DNA of 64,000 bases, taken from the NCBI GenBank assembly GCA_028284865.1, contig JANQQV010000007.1, positions 230,607 to 294,606 on the forward strand, in the 5' to 3' direction. Both the position numbers and the translations under genes were made by a program. The stretch's first letter is position 1. Every line of letters starts with the position of its first letter. Positions 54,807-64,000 of this stretch are shown piece after piece. The DNA is from Rhodothermales bacterium (lineage in GTDB: Bacteria; Bacteroidota; Rhodothermia; Rhodothermales; UBA10348). The notes under the pieces were generated by a model that ran no database searches, had not been told where the DNA came from, and was given only the letters and a program-made list of their open reading frames with translations.

Positions 54807-54944
54807 TGCGCGTCTAACCTCCTCACAATCTTTACATGTAACACGCATCCCACCGGGGACACTGACGTACTGGTCGCATCATGACCCGTCGGTCACCTTT
54901 TGAACTGATCGTCCATCTGGGCGCCAGTCCTTACCCCGGTTTGC

Positions 54945-55646
54945 ATGGAACAGCCATCCGAATCCCTCTCCCGTCGCGAACGGGAACGAAAAGCGCGTCG
55001 AGCTGAAATGCTCGCAGCTGCTCAAGAGGTATTTGCAGAGAAAGGCTATAACAACGCCACCCTGGAAGAAGTCGCCGCTCGCGCGGAGTTCGGCAAGGGT
55101 ACGCTCTACAACTACTTCCCCGGTGGCAAGCAGGAGATCCTCCTGGCCATCGTGGAGCACTTTCACGACGAGTTGTGCTCTTTGATCACGCGGACATTCG
55201 ACGCGAATGGCAGCGTTGATTTTCGGACTTCCCTCACTTCGTTCTTCGAAGACACTTTCGCCTTTTTCCTGGAGCGATCGGAGCTCTTTCTGACCTTGCT
55301 TCAGGAAGCGCACCGAATTGGGCTGAGCGACGACCCCGAACCTCGCCAGTTCTTTGGTGAGCAACGTGAAAGAGCGATCCGTGCGCTGGCTATTCCGCTT
55401 GAGGAGGCCATGCATCGCGGAGAAATCCGTCGATCCTCCCCCCGATTATTGGCCCACATGATTCTGGTGAACCTGAATGGAGCCCAGATGAAGGCCTGCA
55501 TGTCCCGGGACACGGCAACCGACTTCCCGTCATCGGCCTCATCGATGGCCCAATTCCTGACCGCTTTGATGCTCGATGGTGTCGGGCACCGTACGCACGA
55601 CACGCCATCTCGTCCATCACCCGGCCGAATGGCTGTCTCCTCCTGA
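54945..55646 (+). CDS. TetR/AcrR family transcriptional regulator
   Basis: RRAEMLAAAQEVFAEKGYNNATLEEVAARAEFGKGTLYNYFPGGKQEILLAIVEH. Confidence 0.94.
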   Translation: MEQPSESLSRRERERKARRAEMLAAAQEVFAEKGYNNATLEEVAARAEFGKGTLYNYFPGGKQEILLAIVEHFHDELCSLITRTFDANGSVDFRTSLTSFFEDTFAFFLERSELFLTLLQEAHRIGLSDDPEPRQFFGEQRERAIRALAIPLEEAMHRGEIRRSSPRLLAHMILVNLNGAQMKACMSRDTATDFPSSASSMAQFLTALMLDGVGHRTHDTPSRPSPGRMAVSS

Positions 55647-55680
55647 TCTCTACCCGCCTACTGGTCGAACCAGACCGCTT

Positions 55681-57249
55681 ATGAAATCCCGATTCTCAAT
55701 TCTCCTGATTCTAGCGCTTCTTGCGACCCCATTCGGGACGCCTCAGGCTGCTGCCCAGGACACTGACTCAGAAATCGTCCTGACGCTTGACGAAGCCGTC
55801 CAGGTCGCCTTGATCCAGAATCTGGCCCTCCAGAATGCCCGGCTCGAGCTGGACAACGGTGTAGCCCAGGTTCGAGAAGGCTGGGCCGAGCTGTTTCCGC
55901 AGATGGACATCAATGCCTCGTACACCCGGAATATCCGACAGGCCAATCCATTTGCAGGGTCCCAGGCCGGCGGTCTGTTCCAATCACTCGGCTTCCTTGA
56001 CTGGTTAGCCTACAATGAGCAGGCTCGCACGGATGGCCAAGCGTCCACGGACCCGATATCGGCAGAAGAATTCTTCTTCCGTCAGGCCCAGGGACTAGAA
56101 CAAGCTGGCGTCACATTCGAAAGCAGCGACAACCCTTTTGCGGTCCCGAGCGTGTATATCGCCGGATTGACCATCAACCAGAAACTGATTGACGGCCGTG
56201 TCTTTCTCGGTGCGTATGGAGCATCCAAATGGCTGCGCCCATTCAATGAAGAAGGTGCCCGCCGCCAGGAGCAACTGGTAGTACGAGATGTCAAGAATGC
56301 CTGGTATGCTGCCCTGCTGGCGGAATCCCAGGTTCGCGTCAGCGAAACCAGTGTCGAACGCGCACAGCGCACGCTGAATGAAGTGGCTCGACAAGTCACT
56401 CAGGGCGTGGCACCGAAATTCCAGCGCCTGTCGGCCGAAGTTGAGGTTTCAAACCTGGAGACGGCGCTCGTGCAGGCCCAGATCGCGGAAGAGGCAGCCA
56501 AGGACAATCTGAAGCTTCTTCTGGGGATGACCAGCAGCCACCAGATCAGCCTGCGAGGCAGTCTGGAAGCTGCCATGCGAACGGACTATATGGTGGATTC
56601 GAGTGAAGAGTCCGCGGCGACGGCCCTCACTCGCCGCCCAGACCTGAAGCAGGCAGAGATCGGCATCGAGCTGGAGAAGATCCAGTTGCGGGTCGTGAAG
56701 TCGGAGTACATCCCGAACGTCAATGCGTTTGCCAATTTCAATGTGCTGGGCAATATCCCGGACAACCGGTTTACGTACAGTTCGGTTGATGGCAATCCGT
56801 TCCAGTTTACCTCGGCGGAGCTCGGGTACTTCGACGATGCCTACTGGGATCGCAGTACCAGCGTCGGTCTCAGTCTGACCTGGAATGTGTTCAATGGCCT
56901 GGCCTCCCACCGTCGCGTCCAGCAGCGCAAGATTGCGATCCGGCAAGCAGAAAACGACCTCGAATTCCTGACGCGCTCCATTCGGGTGGAAGTCGATCAG
57001 AATCTGCGCAACCTGCGTGCTGCCCATCGCCGCATGCAGACTCAGCAGAAGAACCTGGATAACGCCCGCCTCAATTTCGAGTACGCTGAAACCCGCCTTC
57101 GCGAAGGTGTGGCCACGCCCCTCGAGGTCAGGGAAGCCTCAGATCAGCTGGATCTGACCCAATTGAATTATCTGCAGGCCGTCCACGACGTCCTGGTCGC
57201 ACAGAGCACGTACGAAGCCGCTATCGGTCAGCCCGCAACGGACCGCTAA
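55681..57249 (+). CDS. TolC family outer-membrane efflux protein
   Basis: Signal peptide; LTLDEAVQVALIQNLALQNARLELDNGVAQVREGWAELFPQMDINASYTRN. Confidence 0.94.
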   Translation: MKSRFSILLILALLATPFGTPQAAAQDTDSEIVLTLDEAVQVALIQNLALQNARLELDNGVAQVREGWAELFPQMDINASYTRNIRQANPFAGSQAGGLFQSLGFLDWLAYNEQARTDGQASTDPISAEEFFFRQAQGLEQAGVTFESSDNPFAVPSVYIAGLTINQKLIDGRVFLGAYGASKWLRPFNEEGARRQEQLVVRDVKNAWYAALLAESQVRVSETSVERAQRTLNEVARQVTQGVAPKFQRLSAEVEVSNLETALVQAQIAEEAAKDNLKLLLGMTSSHQISLRGSLEAAMRTDYMVDSSEESAATALTRRPDLKQAEIGIELEKIQLRVVKSEYIPNVNAFANFNVLGNIPDNRFTYSSVDGNPFQFTSAELGYFDDAYWDRSTSVGLSLTWNVFNGLASHRRVQQRKIAIRQAENDLEFLTRSIRVEVDQNLRNLRAAHRRMQTQQKNLDNARLNFEYAETRLREGVATPLEVREASDQLDLTQLNYLQAVHDVLVAQSTYEAAIGQPATDR

Positions 57250-57307
57250 CCCCTCTTTTTGCCCACTGAAGACCGGATCCAATCCGATTCTGATCAGAGC
57301 CAACACC

Positions 57308-58468
57308 ATGAATCGTTTCATCTCCCGCCTTTTTCTTCCCCTCTTCCTGGTCGCCTTTGTCACCGTGGTGGCAACAGGGTGCGGCTCAGAAGCCGACACG
57401 TCCGAGGCAACTCCGGATGCTGAAGCCGCAGCCGAGCCCGCTGCCGCAGCTCCAGAAGGCCGTACGGCTCGCGTATCCGTCGCAGTCGTTGAGCGCTCCT
57501 CATTCGTAGAGGTGACGCCAATCACTGGAACCCTGTCGGCACCCAACGATGCCATGCTGTCCTCCCAGTCAGCCGGAACCGTGACGGAGCTCGTCAGCCT
57601 CGGCTCGAGAGTCAACGAGGGCGATGTCATCGCACGCCTCGACGACCGACTGATTCGCGCAGCCCTGGAGCAGGCCCGCGCCGGTCTGGAATCTGCCGAG
57701 TCTCAGGCCCGCCTCGCCGAAGACTCTTTCCGCCGTCAGGAGCCGCTCTATCAGGACTCCATCATTTCTGCCATCGAGTACGAAAACGTCCTCTCCGCAC
57801 GGAATCAGGCTCGGGCAGCTCTGAGCCAGGCGGAAGCTGCCGTGGCCCAGGCCGAACAGCAACTCGAATACACGTTCATCCGGGCGCCATTCGGTGGCAG
57901 CGTGGAATCCAGAGAGGTTGAAAAGGGCGAACAGGTCTTGCCCGGTACGCCGATCGCACGCGTGGTGAACACCCGACAGCTCAAGGTCACGGCGGGTGTG
58001 CCAGAGGCTTTCTCGGGCGACATTCGGCGCGGCAGCCCGGCTCAGGTCGTGGTGAAGGCCCTGGATGCACAGCCAATCGATGCGGTCATCGCATTCGCCG
58101 GTAGTGTCGTCGATCCCAGAAACCGCACGTTCTCGATCGAAATCGATCTGGACAACACGAGCGGCGACATGAAGCCCGCCATGATCGTGGACGTTTTCGT
58201 CACACGACGGGTTCTCGAGGATCAGGTCGTCATCCCTCAGACGTCCATCCTTCGCGATGAAAACGGGTCGAGCGTGTATCTCGCCGTCGATTCCGCTGAG
58301 GGAACGGTCACCGAACGACGTGCCATCCAGCTCGGCCCCTCGTACCAGGGCCGAACGGTCGTGACGTCCGGTCTCGAATCAGGTGATCGCGTAATCACGA
58401 CGGGCCAGACGCTTGTCGCCGAAGGTGATCTCGTGGAGATCGCGAACGCAATGGCGCTCGCCAACTAA
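57308..58468 (+). CDS. RND efflux periplasmic adaptor subunit (membrane fusion protein, lipoprotein)
   Basis: Lipobox ATGCGSE; GTVTELVSLGSRVNEGDVIARLDDRLIRAALEQARAGLESAESQ; YTFIRAPFGGSVESREVEKGEQV. Confidence 0.94.
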   Translation: MNRFISRLFLPLFLVAFVTVVATGCGSEADTSEATPDAEAAAEPAAAAPEGRTARVSVAVVERSSFVEVTPITGTLSAPNDAMLSSQSAGTVTELVSLGSRVNEGDVIARLDDRLIRAALEQARAGLESAESQARLAEDSFRRQEPLYQDSIISAIEYENVLSARNQARAALSQAEAAVAQAEQQLEYTFIRAPFGGSVESREVEKGEQVLPGTPIARVVNTRQLKVTAGVPEAFSGDIRRGSPAQVVVKALDAQPIDAVIAFAGSVVDPRNRTFSIEIDLDNTSGDMKPAMIVDVFVTRRVLEDQVVIPQTSILRDENGSSVYLAVDSAEGTVTERRAIQLGPSYQGRTVVTSGLESGDRVITTGQTLVAEGDLVEIANAMALAN

Positions 58469-58522
58469 TCAGGATGCCGCTGAACCGGTTCTCAGAACCG
58501 GAGCCAATCAACGAAGACGGAA

Positions 58523-61500
58523 ATGAGAATTACAGACACTGCCATCAAGTACAGGACCTCCATTTTGGTCCTGACGGTCGTCCTGATCTTGGGTGGCATC
58601 TACAGTTACACGACGATCCCCAAGGAGGCCAACCCCTCCATCGAGGTACCCAATATTGTGGTGACCACGGTGTACCCTGGCGCCGCTCCTGACGACGTCG
58701 AATCGCTGATCACGCAGGAGATCGAGAGCGAAATTCAGGGGATCAACGGTATCAAGGATATCCGTTCGACTTCCACGGAGGGTGTTTCTTCCATCGTGGT
58801 CGAATTCGAGCCCGATGTCTCTATCGATGAGGCATTCAGCAAGGTTCGAGACAAGGTCGACATCGCCAAGGCTGATCTGCCAACCGACGTTGAAGAACCA
58901 CTCGTCAGCGAGATCGACTTTGATGACTTCCCCATCCTGGTGGTCAATCTGTCTGCCCCCTACCCGCTCACGCGTCTGAAACGTGTAGCAGAGGACCTCG
59001 AAGACGAATTGGAAGCCATCCCGAGCGTCCTTGAGGTCGATGTGATTGGAGGACTTGACCGGGAGGTTCAGATCAATGTCGACCTGGCGAAGCTACAGGG
59101 CTACAACCTGACCTACATGGACCTGGTCAACGCGGTGTTTGATGAGAACACGAACTTGCCGGGGGGCTCGATCGACGTGGATGAGATGAACTATCTCGTC
59201 CGCATTGACGGCGAAATCGTCTCTCCTGACGAACTCAAGGACCTGGTCATTGCCAGCCCGAACGGTGTCCCTGTGTACGTCCGGGACGTTGCCGAGGTGG
59301 ACTTCGGGTTCGCCGAACGTGGTTCGTACTCCCGTCTGGCCATCTTCAAGGAAGAGGACGCCAACGAAGAGCTCTACGACCTTCCTGCAGAGCAGCAGGG
59401 TATGAACCAGGTCATCAGCCTCAACGTCAAAAAGCGCTCCGGAGACAACATTCTGGAGACTGTTGAGCAGGTGGACGCCGTCCTTGACGGGTTTGTCTTC
59501 CCGTCGGGTACGCAGATCATTATCACAGGCGACCAATCTGTGTTTGTCGAAGACCTGATCTCCGATTTGGAGAACAACATCATCTCCGGTCTGATTTTCG
59601 TCATCGCCGTCCTGTTGTTCTTCCTGGGCGCCCGAAATGCCACACTGGTCGGCATGGCCATTCCGCTCTCGATGTTCATCTCGTTCATTGTATTCCAGGC
59701 GCTGGGCTATACCCTGAACTTCATCATCCTCTTCTCGATGATCATTGCCCTGGGGATGCTGGTGGACAATGCCATCGTGATCGTGGAGAACATATATCGA
59801 TTCAGGGAAGAAGGGTATTCCCGATTCGATGCGGCCAAGAAAGGAACCGCAGAAGTGGCTGGGGCTGTGATCGCGTCGACAGCCACCACCGTCGCAGTGT
59901 TCGTCCCCATGTTGTTCTGGCCGGGCATCATCGGCGAGTTCATGAGCTGGATGCCACTGACATTGATCGTGACGCTGATCTGTTCGCTGTTCGTGGCCAT
60001 CATCATCAACCCCGTCATCACGGGGGTATTTGTTCGCCTCGAAGGCGAAGAGCAGCCTGAACGGACACCCACGGCAAAACGCGTGGGAATCGCGGTCGTT
60101 GCCGTGCTCGGCCTCATGTTGGCGCTTGCCAACTGGAAGACCTTCGTCGTCATTGCTGTCGCCGTACCTGTGGTTGTTTTCCTCCACAGGAAGGTGTTCA
60201 AGCCGGTCGGTGACAATTTCGTGCGCACAGGACTGCCCAGAATCGTGGATCGGTACCGCTCCTTCCTGACTTGGATGTTGCGTCGTGATTATTCCGGAAA
60301 ACGGTCGCTGCTGCGCAATGTCGCGTCGTTGTCCGCTTTCACTGCCGGATTTGTTCTGCTGCTGCTGGGTCAGTTGCTCTCTGGATCCCTCGGCGCCGCG
60401 GCAGGCTCTGTTTTAATGATCCCCGGTGGAGTCTTGCTCGTGCTGGGCATATTGGGCATCCTGTTCCACACCTTCGAGGCCATGTTGCTTGGCAAAATGA
60501 GCAGTGTACGGGCTGGTGGCGTCTTTTTTCTGGTTTCCGCGACATTCCTCGGCCTGATGGCCCTATTGGACAAGGATGTTGATCCGACCACGGCGGTTGA
60601 ATTGCTCGTCTTCCCGCTCATCATCGTCGCCGCAGGCTTCGTGGGCAAGCTGTTCATCAAGCGCACGCAGCTCGTACTGACCGACAATCGCTCGCTGCTG
60701 CTCAATAGCTCGTTGGGTGCGCTGATCCTGATCATCGTCATGTTCGTGCTCGCACCAACCGGTGTCGAGTTCTTCCCGACCACGTCTCCGCGTCAGGTGC
60801 TCGTGACCGCGGAAGGACCGCTCGGCATGAACCTCGATGCATCCAACGAAATCGCTGAAGAAGCGCGCCGACGACTTGAGTCATTGCTCAACGACAATGA
60901 CAATGCGAGCGAGAACGTCAAGAACATGATCGTCAACGTGGGTGTGAGTGCTGACGCGCAGTTTGGCGGTACCGCTGCGAGTCCGGAACGCTCCCGCATC
61001 ACCATGAATCTGGTTGACTATCCAGACCGAGCCGAGGATAGCTTCATTACCCTTAATCGGATTCGAGACGAACTCCAGGGCATTCCTGGGGCAGAGATCA
61101 CGATCGACAAAGACCAGGACGGTCCACCGACCGGGGCTCCTGTGAATATTGAAATCACGGGAACGGACTTTGCCGTCATTCGCGAGATTGCTCAAGACGT
61201 AAAAGACATTCTTGTCGATGCGTCTGAGTCAGGAACCGTGCCGGGACTCGTAGACATTGAAGACAACCTGAATGCTGGACGTCCCGAGCTGGAAGTCGTA
61301 ATTGATCGTGAACGGGCGGCACGCTTTGACCTCTCGACGCGCCAGATCGCTCAGACGGTTCGATCCGCGGTCAACGGTATTGAGGCTGGCAAGTATCGCG
61401 ATGGGGACGACGAATACGACATCATCGTGCGACTTCGGGAGTCTGACCGGGCCAGCCTGGAGAGCCTCCAGAATCTGACCATCATGGAAGAAGGCACGCA

Positions 61501-62350
61501 GATTCCGCTTACGGCCGTAGCCGACCTTGAAGTCGGCGGTGGCTTGGGCAGTATCACCCGACTCGATCTGCAGCGCGTTGCTGTGGTCACCGGTCAGGCC
61601 GCGCCTGGATTCAACAGCGCCGCCATCCTTGCTCAGGTGCAGGCAATCGTTCAGCCGTACGAGGCGGAGATGCCAGCCGGTTATTCGCTGGCCTATACCG
61701 GCGAGAACGAGGAGCAGGCTGAGTCCTTCGGATTCTTGAGTGTGGTCCTTCTGGTTGGAGTCTCGTTGATCTTCATGATCATGATTGCCCAGTTCAACCA
61801 CGTCTCCTCCCCCTTCATCATCATGGTGGCGGTTGGGTTCTCGCTGATTGGCGTGCTTCTGGGATTGATCCTGACACGCACGCCATTCGGTCTGATGACC
61901 TTCATCGGGGTCATATCCCTGGCGGGGATCGTGGTAAACAACAACATTGTTCTGATCGACTACACGATGCAGTTGCGTGATCGGGGCATGGAGAAGCAGA
62001 AGGCTATCATCGAGGCAGGCGCGACTCGTCTGCGTCCGGTACTGCTCACCGCCATGACGACGGTACTGGGTCTGATTCCGCTGACGTTTGGTATCAACAT
62101 CGACTTCGTTGGCCTGCTGACGGATCTGGATCCCAACTTCCAGTTCGGATCAGAGAACACGCAGTTCTGGGGCCCGATGGGAACAGCCATCATCTCGGGA
62201 TTGACGTTTGCCACCTTCCTGACCCTGGTCATTGTGCCCGTGTTGTATTCGGTGTTCGACTCGCTGGCCATCCGTATGCAGTACGCATTCCGCGGAGCCG
62301 AAGACGCCGAAGCACATCTCGTGGCTGGTCACGGAACGTCCGCTGAATGA
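58523..62350 (+). CDS. RND efflux transporter permease, with extra multi-TM insertion
   Basis: ANPSIEVPNIVVTTVYPGAAPDDVESLITQEIE; GMLVDNAIVIVENIYRFREEG; GIVVNNNIVLIDYTMQLRDRGMEKQKAIIEAGATRLRPVLLTAMTTVLGLIPL; 1275 aa. Confidence 0.95.
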   Translation: MRITDTAIKYRTSILVLTVVLILGGIYSYTTIPKEANPSIEVPNIVVTTVYPGAAPDDVESLITQEIESEIQGINGIKDIRSTSTEGVSSIVVEFEPDVSIDEAFSKVRDKVDIAKADLPTDVEEPLVSEIDFDDFPILVVNLSAPYPLTRLKRVAEDLEDELEAIPSVLEVDVIGGLDREVQINVDLAKLQGYNLTYMDLVNAVFDENTNLPGGSIDVDEMNYLVRIDGEIVSPDELKDLVIASPNGVPVYVRDVAEVDFGFAERGSYSRLAIFKEEDANEELYDLPAEQQGMNQVISLNVKKRSGDNILETVEQVDAVLDGFVFPSGTQIIITGDQSVFVEDLISDLENNIISGLIFVIAVLLFFLGARNATLVGMAIPLSMFISFIVFQALGYTLNFIILFSMIIALGMLVDNAIVIVENIYRFREEGYSRFDAAKKGTAEVAGAVIASTATTVAVFVPMLFWPGIIGEFMSWMPLTLIVTLICSLFVAIIINPVITGVFVRLEGEEQPERTPTAKRVGIAVVAVLGLMLALANWKTFVVIAVAVPVVVFLHRKVFKPVGDNFVRTGLPRIVDRYRSFLTWMLRRDYSGKRSLLRNVASLSAFTAGFVLLLLGQLLSGSLGAAAGSVLMIPGGVLLVLGILGILFHTFEAMLLGKMSSVRAGGVFFLVSATFLGLMALLDKDVDPTTAVELLVFPLIIVAAGFVGKLFIKRTQLVLTDNRSLLLNSSLGALILIIVMFVLAPTGVEFFPTTSPRQVLVTAEGPLGMNLDASNEIAEEARRRLESLLNDNDNASENVKNMIVNVGVSADAQFGGTAASPERSRITMNLVDYPDRAEDSFITLNRIRDELQGIPGAEITIDKDQDGPPTGAPVNIEITGTDFAVIREIAQDVKDILVDASESGTVPGLVDIEDNLNAGRPELEVVIDRERAARFDLSTRQIAQTVRSAVNGIEAGKYRDGDDEYDIIVRLRESDRASLESLQNLTIMEEGTQIPLTAVADLEVGGGLGSITRLDLQRVAVVTGQAAPGFNSAAILAQVQAIVQPYEAEMPAGYSLAYTGENEEQAESFGFLSVVLLVGVSLIFMIMIAQFNHVSSPFIIMVAVGFSLIGVLLGLILTRTPFGLMTFIGVISLAGIVVNNNIVLIDYTMQLRDRGMEKQKAIIEAGATRLRPVLLTAMTTVLGLIPLTFGINIDFVGLLTDLDPNFQFGSENTQFWGPMGTAIISGLTFATFLTLVIVPVLYSVFDSLAIRMQYAFRGAEDAEAHLVAGHGTSAE

Positions 62351-62421
62351 ACGCGTCTTTGAGCCACTTCCATTCGAGGGCCCGAATCGGGCCCCTCTGA
62401 ACGAGAGAGGCCCAAACGCGC

Positions 62422-63903
62422 ATGAGACGACTTGAGGATTTCCCGGACGCCCACCTCCGGATTTTTGAACGACCGGAGGTGGATCCCGGAAGTGCCATCG
62501 ATGACGTATATCTGATCGGCATTTGCGGTACCGGCATGGGATCCCTTGCCGGGCTGTTCCACGAGGCGGGCTATTCAGTCCGCGGTTCTGATGCGGCTAC
62601 CTGGCCGCCCATGAGCGATCGGCTCGAGGCCATGTCCATTCTCGTCAGGGAAGGATATGCGGCTGAAAACCTGGACCCACGCCCGGATGTGGTCGTGGTC
62701 GGGAATGCATGCACGCCCACACATCCGGAGGCTGCTCGCGTTCGCGAAGAAGGATGGCCTCAATTGTCGCTACCTGAGGCGGTCTCCCGCTTTTTCATCC
62801 GCAATCGTCGTTCGCTGGTGGTTGCCGGGACGCACGGAAAGACGACGACGACCAGTTTGTTGGCGCATGTCTTCCGTTCAGCGGGCCGCGACCCTGGTTT
62901 TCTGGTCGGGGGCGTGATGAACAACGGAGACGTCAGCTACTCGGTCGGGAGCGGCCCGCACTTCATCATCGAAGGCGACGAGTATGACACGGCCTATTTC
63001 GACAAGCGCCCGAAATTCCTTCACTATCGCCCGCGAACAGGTATTGTGACATCGGTCGAGTTCGACCACGCCGATATCTACACGTCCATGGACGACTATC
63101 GCGAGGCATTTGGCGCTTTCGCCCAACAGATTCCAGATGATGGACTGCTTGTGCTGTGTGCGGACAATCCAGAAGTGGCTGCACTCACCTCAAAGACGTC
63201 GGGCAGGGTCAGCACGTATGGTCTCGAGCGAACGGACGTGGACGTGACTGCTGTACGCGTCAGCACAGGGTCCGATGGTCAGCGATTCGACCTGATGGTA
63301 TCGGGCGTCATGAAAGGACGCATCTGGCTGCCTCTGAGTGGTCAGCACAATCTGCTCAATGCCTTGGCCGTTGCTACCGTAGCGTTGGATGAAGGGCTCA
63401 GCATGGATGAGATCATCAACGGGTTCGGCACCTTCCTGGGCATTCAGCGTCGCCAGCAGATTCGTGGAGAGGCGGGTGGTGTCATTGTAGTGGATGATTT
63501 CGCGCATCATCCAACGGCCGTCCGTGCCACAGTACAGTCTGCCGCTGAGCGATGGCCTTCGCGACGCGTGGTAGCCGTTTTCGAGCCACGCTCCAACTCC
63601 AGCCGTCGCAAGGTTTTTGAGGAAGGCTATTCGACGGCGTTTGACCAGGCTGGTGCGGTATTCCTGAGTCGACCTCCTTTTCGGCACAACGACAGCAAAA
63701 CCGACTTCATGGATGTCGACGTGGTCCTGGACCGAATCCGTCAACGTGGGATTCCGGCTGACTCTGCCGAAGGAGCCGATGCCCTGTTGCCCCTGATTCT
63801 GAACGAAATCCGCCCGGGTGATGTGGCATTAGTAATGAGCAATGGCGGTTTTGGAGGCATTCACGATAAGCTCCTTGACGCTCTTGAAGGGGATGCGCAA
63901 TAA
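62422..63903 (+). CDS. mpl: UDP-N-acetylmuramate:L-alanyl-gamma-D-glutamyl-meso-diaminopimelate ligase
   Basis: VYLIGICGTGMGSLAGLFHEAGYSVRGSD; VVAGTHGKTTTTSLLAHVFRSAGRDPGFLVGGVMNN; EGDEYDTAYFDKRPKFLHYRP; IVVDDFAHHPTAVRATVQS. Confidence 0.95.
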   Translation: MRRLEDFPDAHLRIFERPEVDPGSAIDDVYLIGICGTGMGSLAGLFHEAGYSVRGSDAATWPPMSDRLEAMSILVREGYAAENLDPRPDVVVVGNACTPTHPEAARVREEGWPQLSLPEAVSRFFIRNRRSLVVAGTHGKTTTTSLLAHVFRSAGRDPGFLVGGVMNNGDVSYSVGSGPHFIIEGDEYDTAYFDKRPKFLHYRPRTGIVTSVEFDHADIYTSMDDYREAFGAFAQQIPDDGLLVLCADNPEVAALTSKTSGRVSTYGLERTDVDVTAVRVSTGSDGQRFDLMVSGVMKGRIWLPLSGQHNLLNALAVATVALDEGLSMDEIINGFGTFLGIQRRQQIRGEAGGVIVVDDFAHHPTAVRATVQSAAERWPSRRVVAVFEPRSNSSRRKVFEEGYSTAFDQAGAVFLSRPPFRHNDSKTDFMDVDVVLDRIRQRGIPADSAEGADALLPLILNEIRPGDVALVMSNGGFGGIHDKLLDALEGDAQ

Positions 63904-63910
63904 ACGGCGG

Positions 63911-64000
63911 ACCCTGCCGTTATACCGGTGATATGTGGCGATGCAGGGACATCTTCGGGTGTCGCTGCATCGCCACATATCACCGGTATAACGGCAGGGT
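63911..64000. repeat. 90-nt near-perfect palindrome (43-nt arms, TTCG loop) downstream of mpl
   Basis: Arms 63911-63953 and 63958-64000: 41 Watson-Crick pairs, one G/T wobble (63952/63959), one G/G mismatch (63947/63964); loop TTCG closed by C-G. Confidence 0.95.

Noticed and set aside
59093-60187. 364-aa minus-strand ORF rich in His/Asp/Glu inside the RND gene
   Set aside because: Antisense to conserved RND core; composition is what hydrophobic codons give in reverse complement.
1-64000. Search for tRNA/rRNA genes, transposases, integrases, phage or defence modules
   Set aside because: None recognised by eye in intergenic regions or in the ORF list; a tRNAscan/Infernal/DefenseFinder run would be needed to exclude them formally.

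Overview
Gene-dense bacterial chromosomal window of fairly high GC. Family content (PorV/PorQ-like protein, fused 2-oxo acid dehydrogenase E1 alpha/beta, CcoNOQP-GHIS cluster, collagen-like lipoprotein) suggests the Bacteroidota/Rhodothermota group; this placement is inference. Recognisable content, left to right: secF (partial)-secD; ctaA-ctaB; rlmN; MscS-type channel; MFS transporter; a GH3 + beta-lactamase-like fusion; FmdB-like protein; tpiA; TlpA-like lipoprotein; fused E1; a surface-polysaccharide/outer-membrane block (polyprenyl glycosylphosphotransferase, Wzi-like protein, two further OM proteins) coupled to an RNA m5C methyltransferase; TonB; GT2; PorV/PorQ-like; rsmB; CoA-disulfide-reductase-like enzyme with a CDF transporter; methylmalonyl-CoA epimerase; GH18 lipoprotein; spmA-spmB; DEDD exonuclease/GIY-YIG fusion; histidine kinase; alkaline phosphatase; mdh; tandem-FKBP lipoprotein; response regulator; complete cbb3 oxidase and maturation cluster; TauE/SafE; DNA glycosylase; lipoprotein-like methyltransferase; collagen-like lipoprotein; mannose-1-P guanylyltransferase; TetR-TolC-MFP-RND efflux operon; mpl. 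No CRISPR, rRNA, tRNA, transposase, phage or obvious defence system was recognised. The strongest unexplained item is a 90-nt near-perfect palindrome (43-nt arms, C(TTCG)G loop) directly after mpl and reaching the window edge. Other items worth a look: thioredoxin-fold and FmdB-like proteins that have lost their cysteines, a hydrophobic insertion of about 209 aa in the RND pump, a tetrapeptide-repeat N-terminus on RsmB, overlapping leader hairpins upstream of ccoN, a nested GC hairpin upstream of spmA, a lipoprotein-type methyltransferase, and a ccoS/tauE antisense coding overlap. I found no clear evidence for a wholly new multi-gene system.
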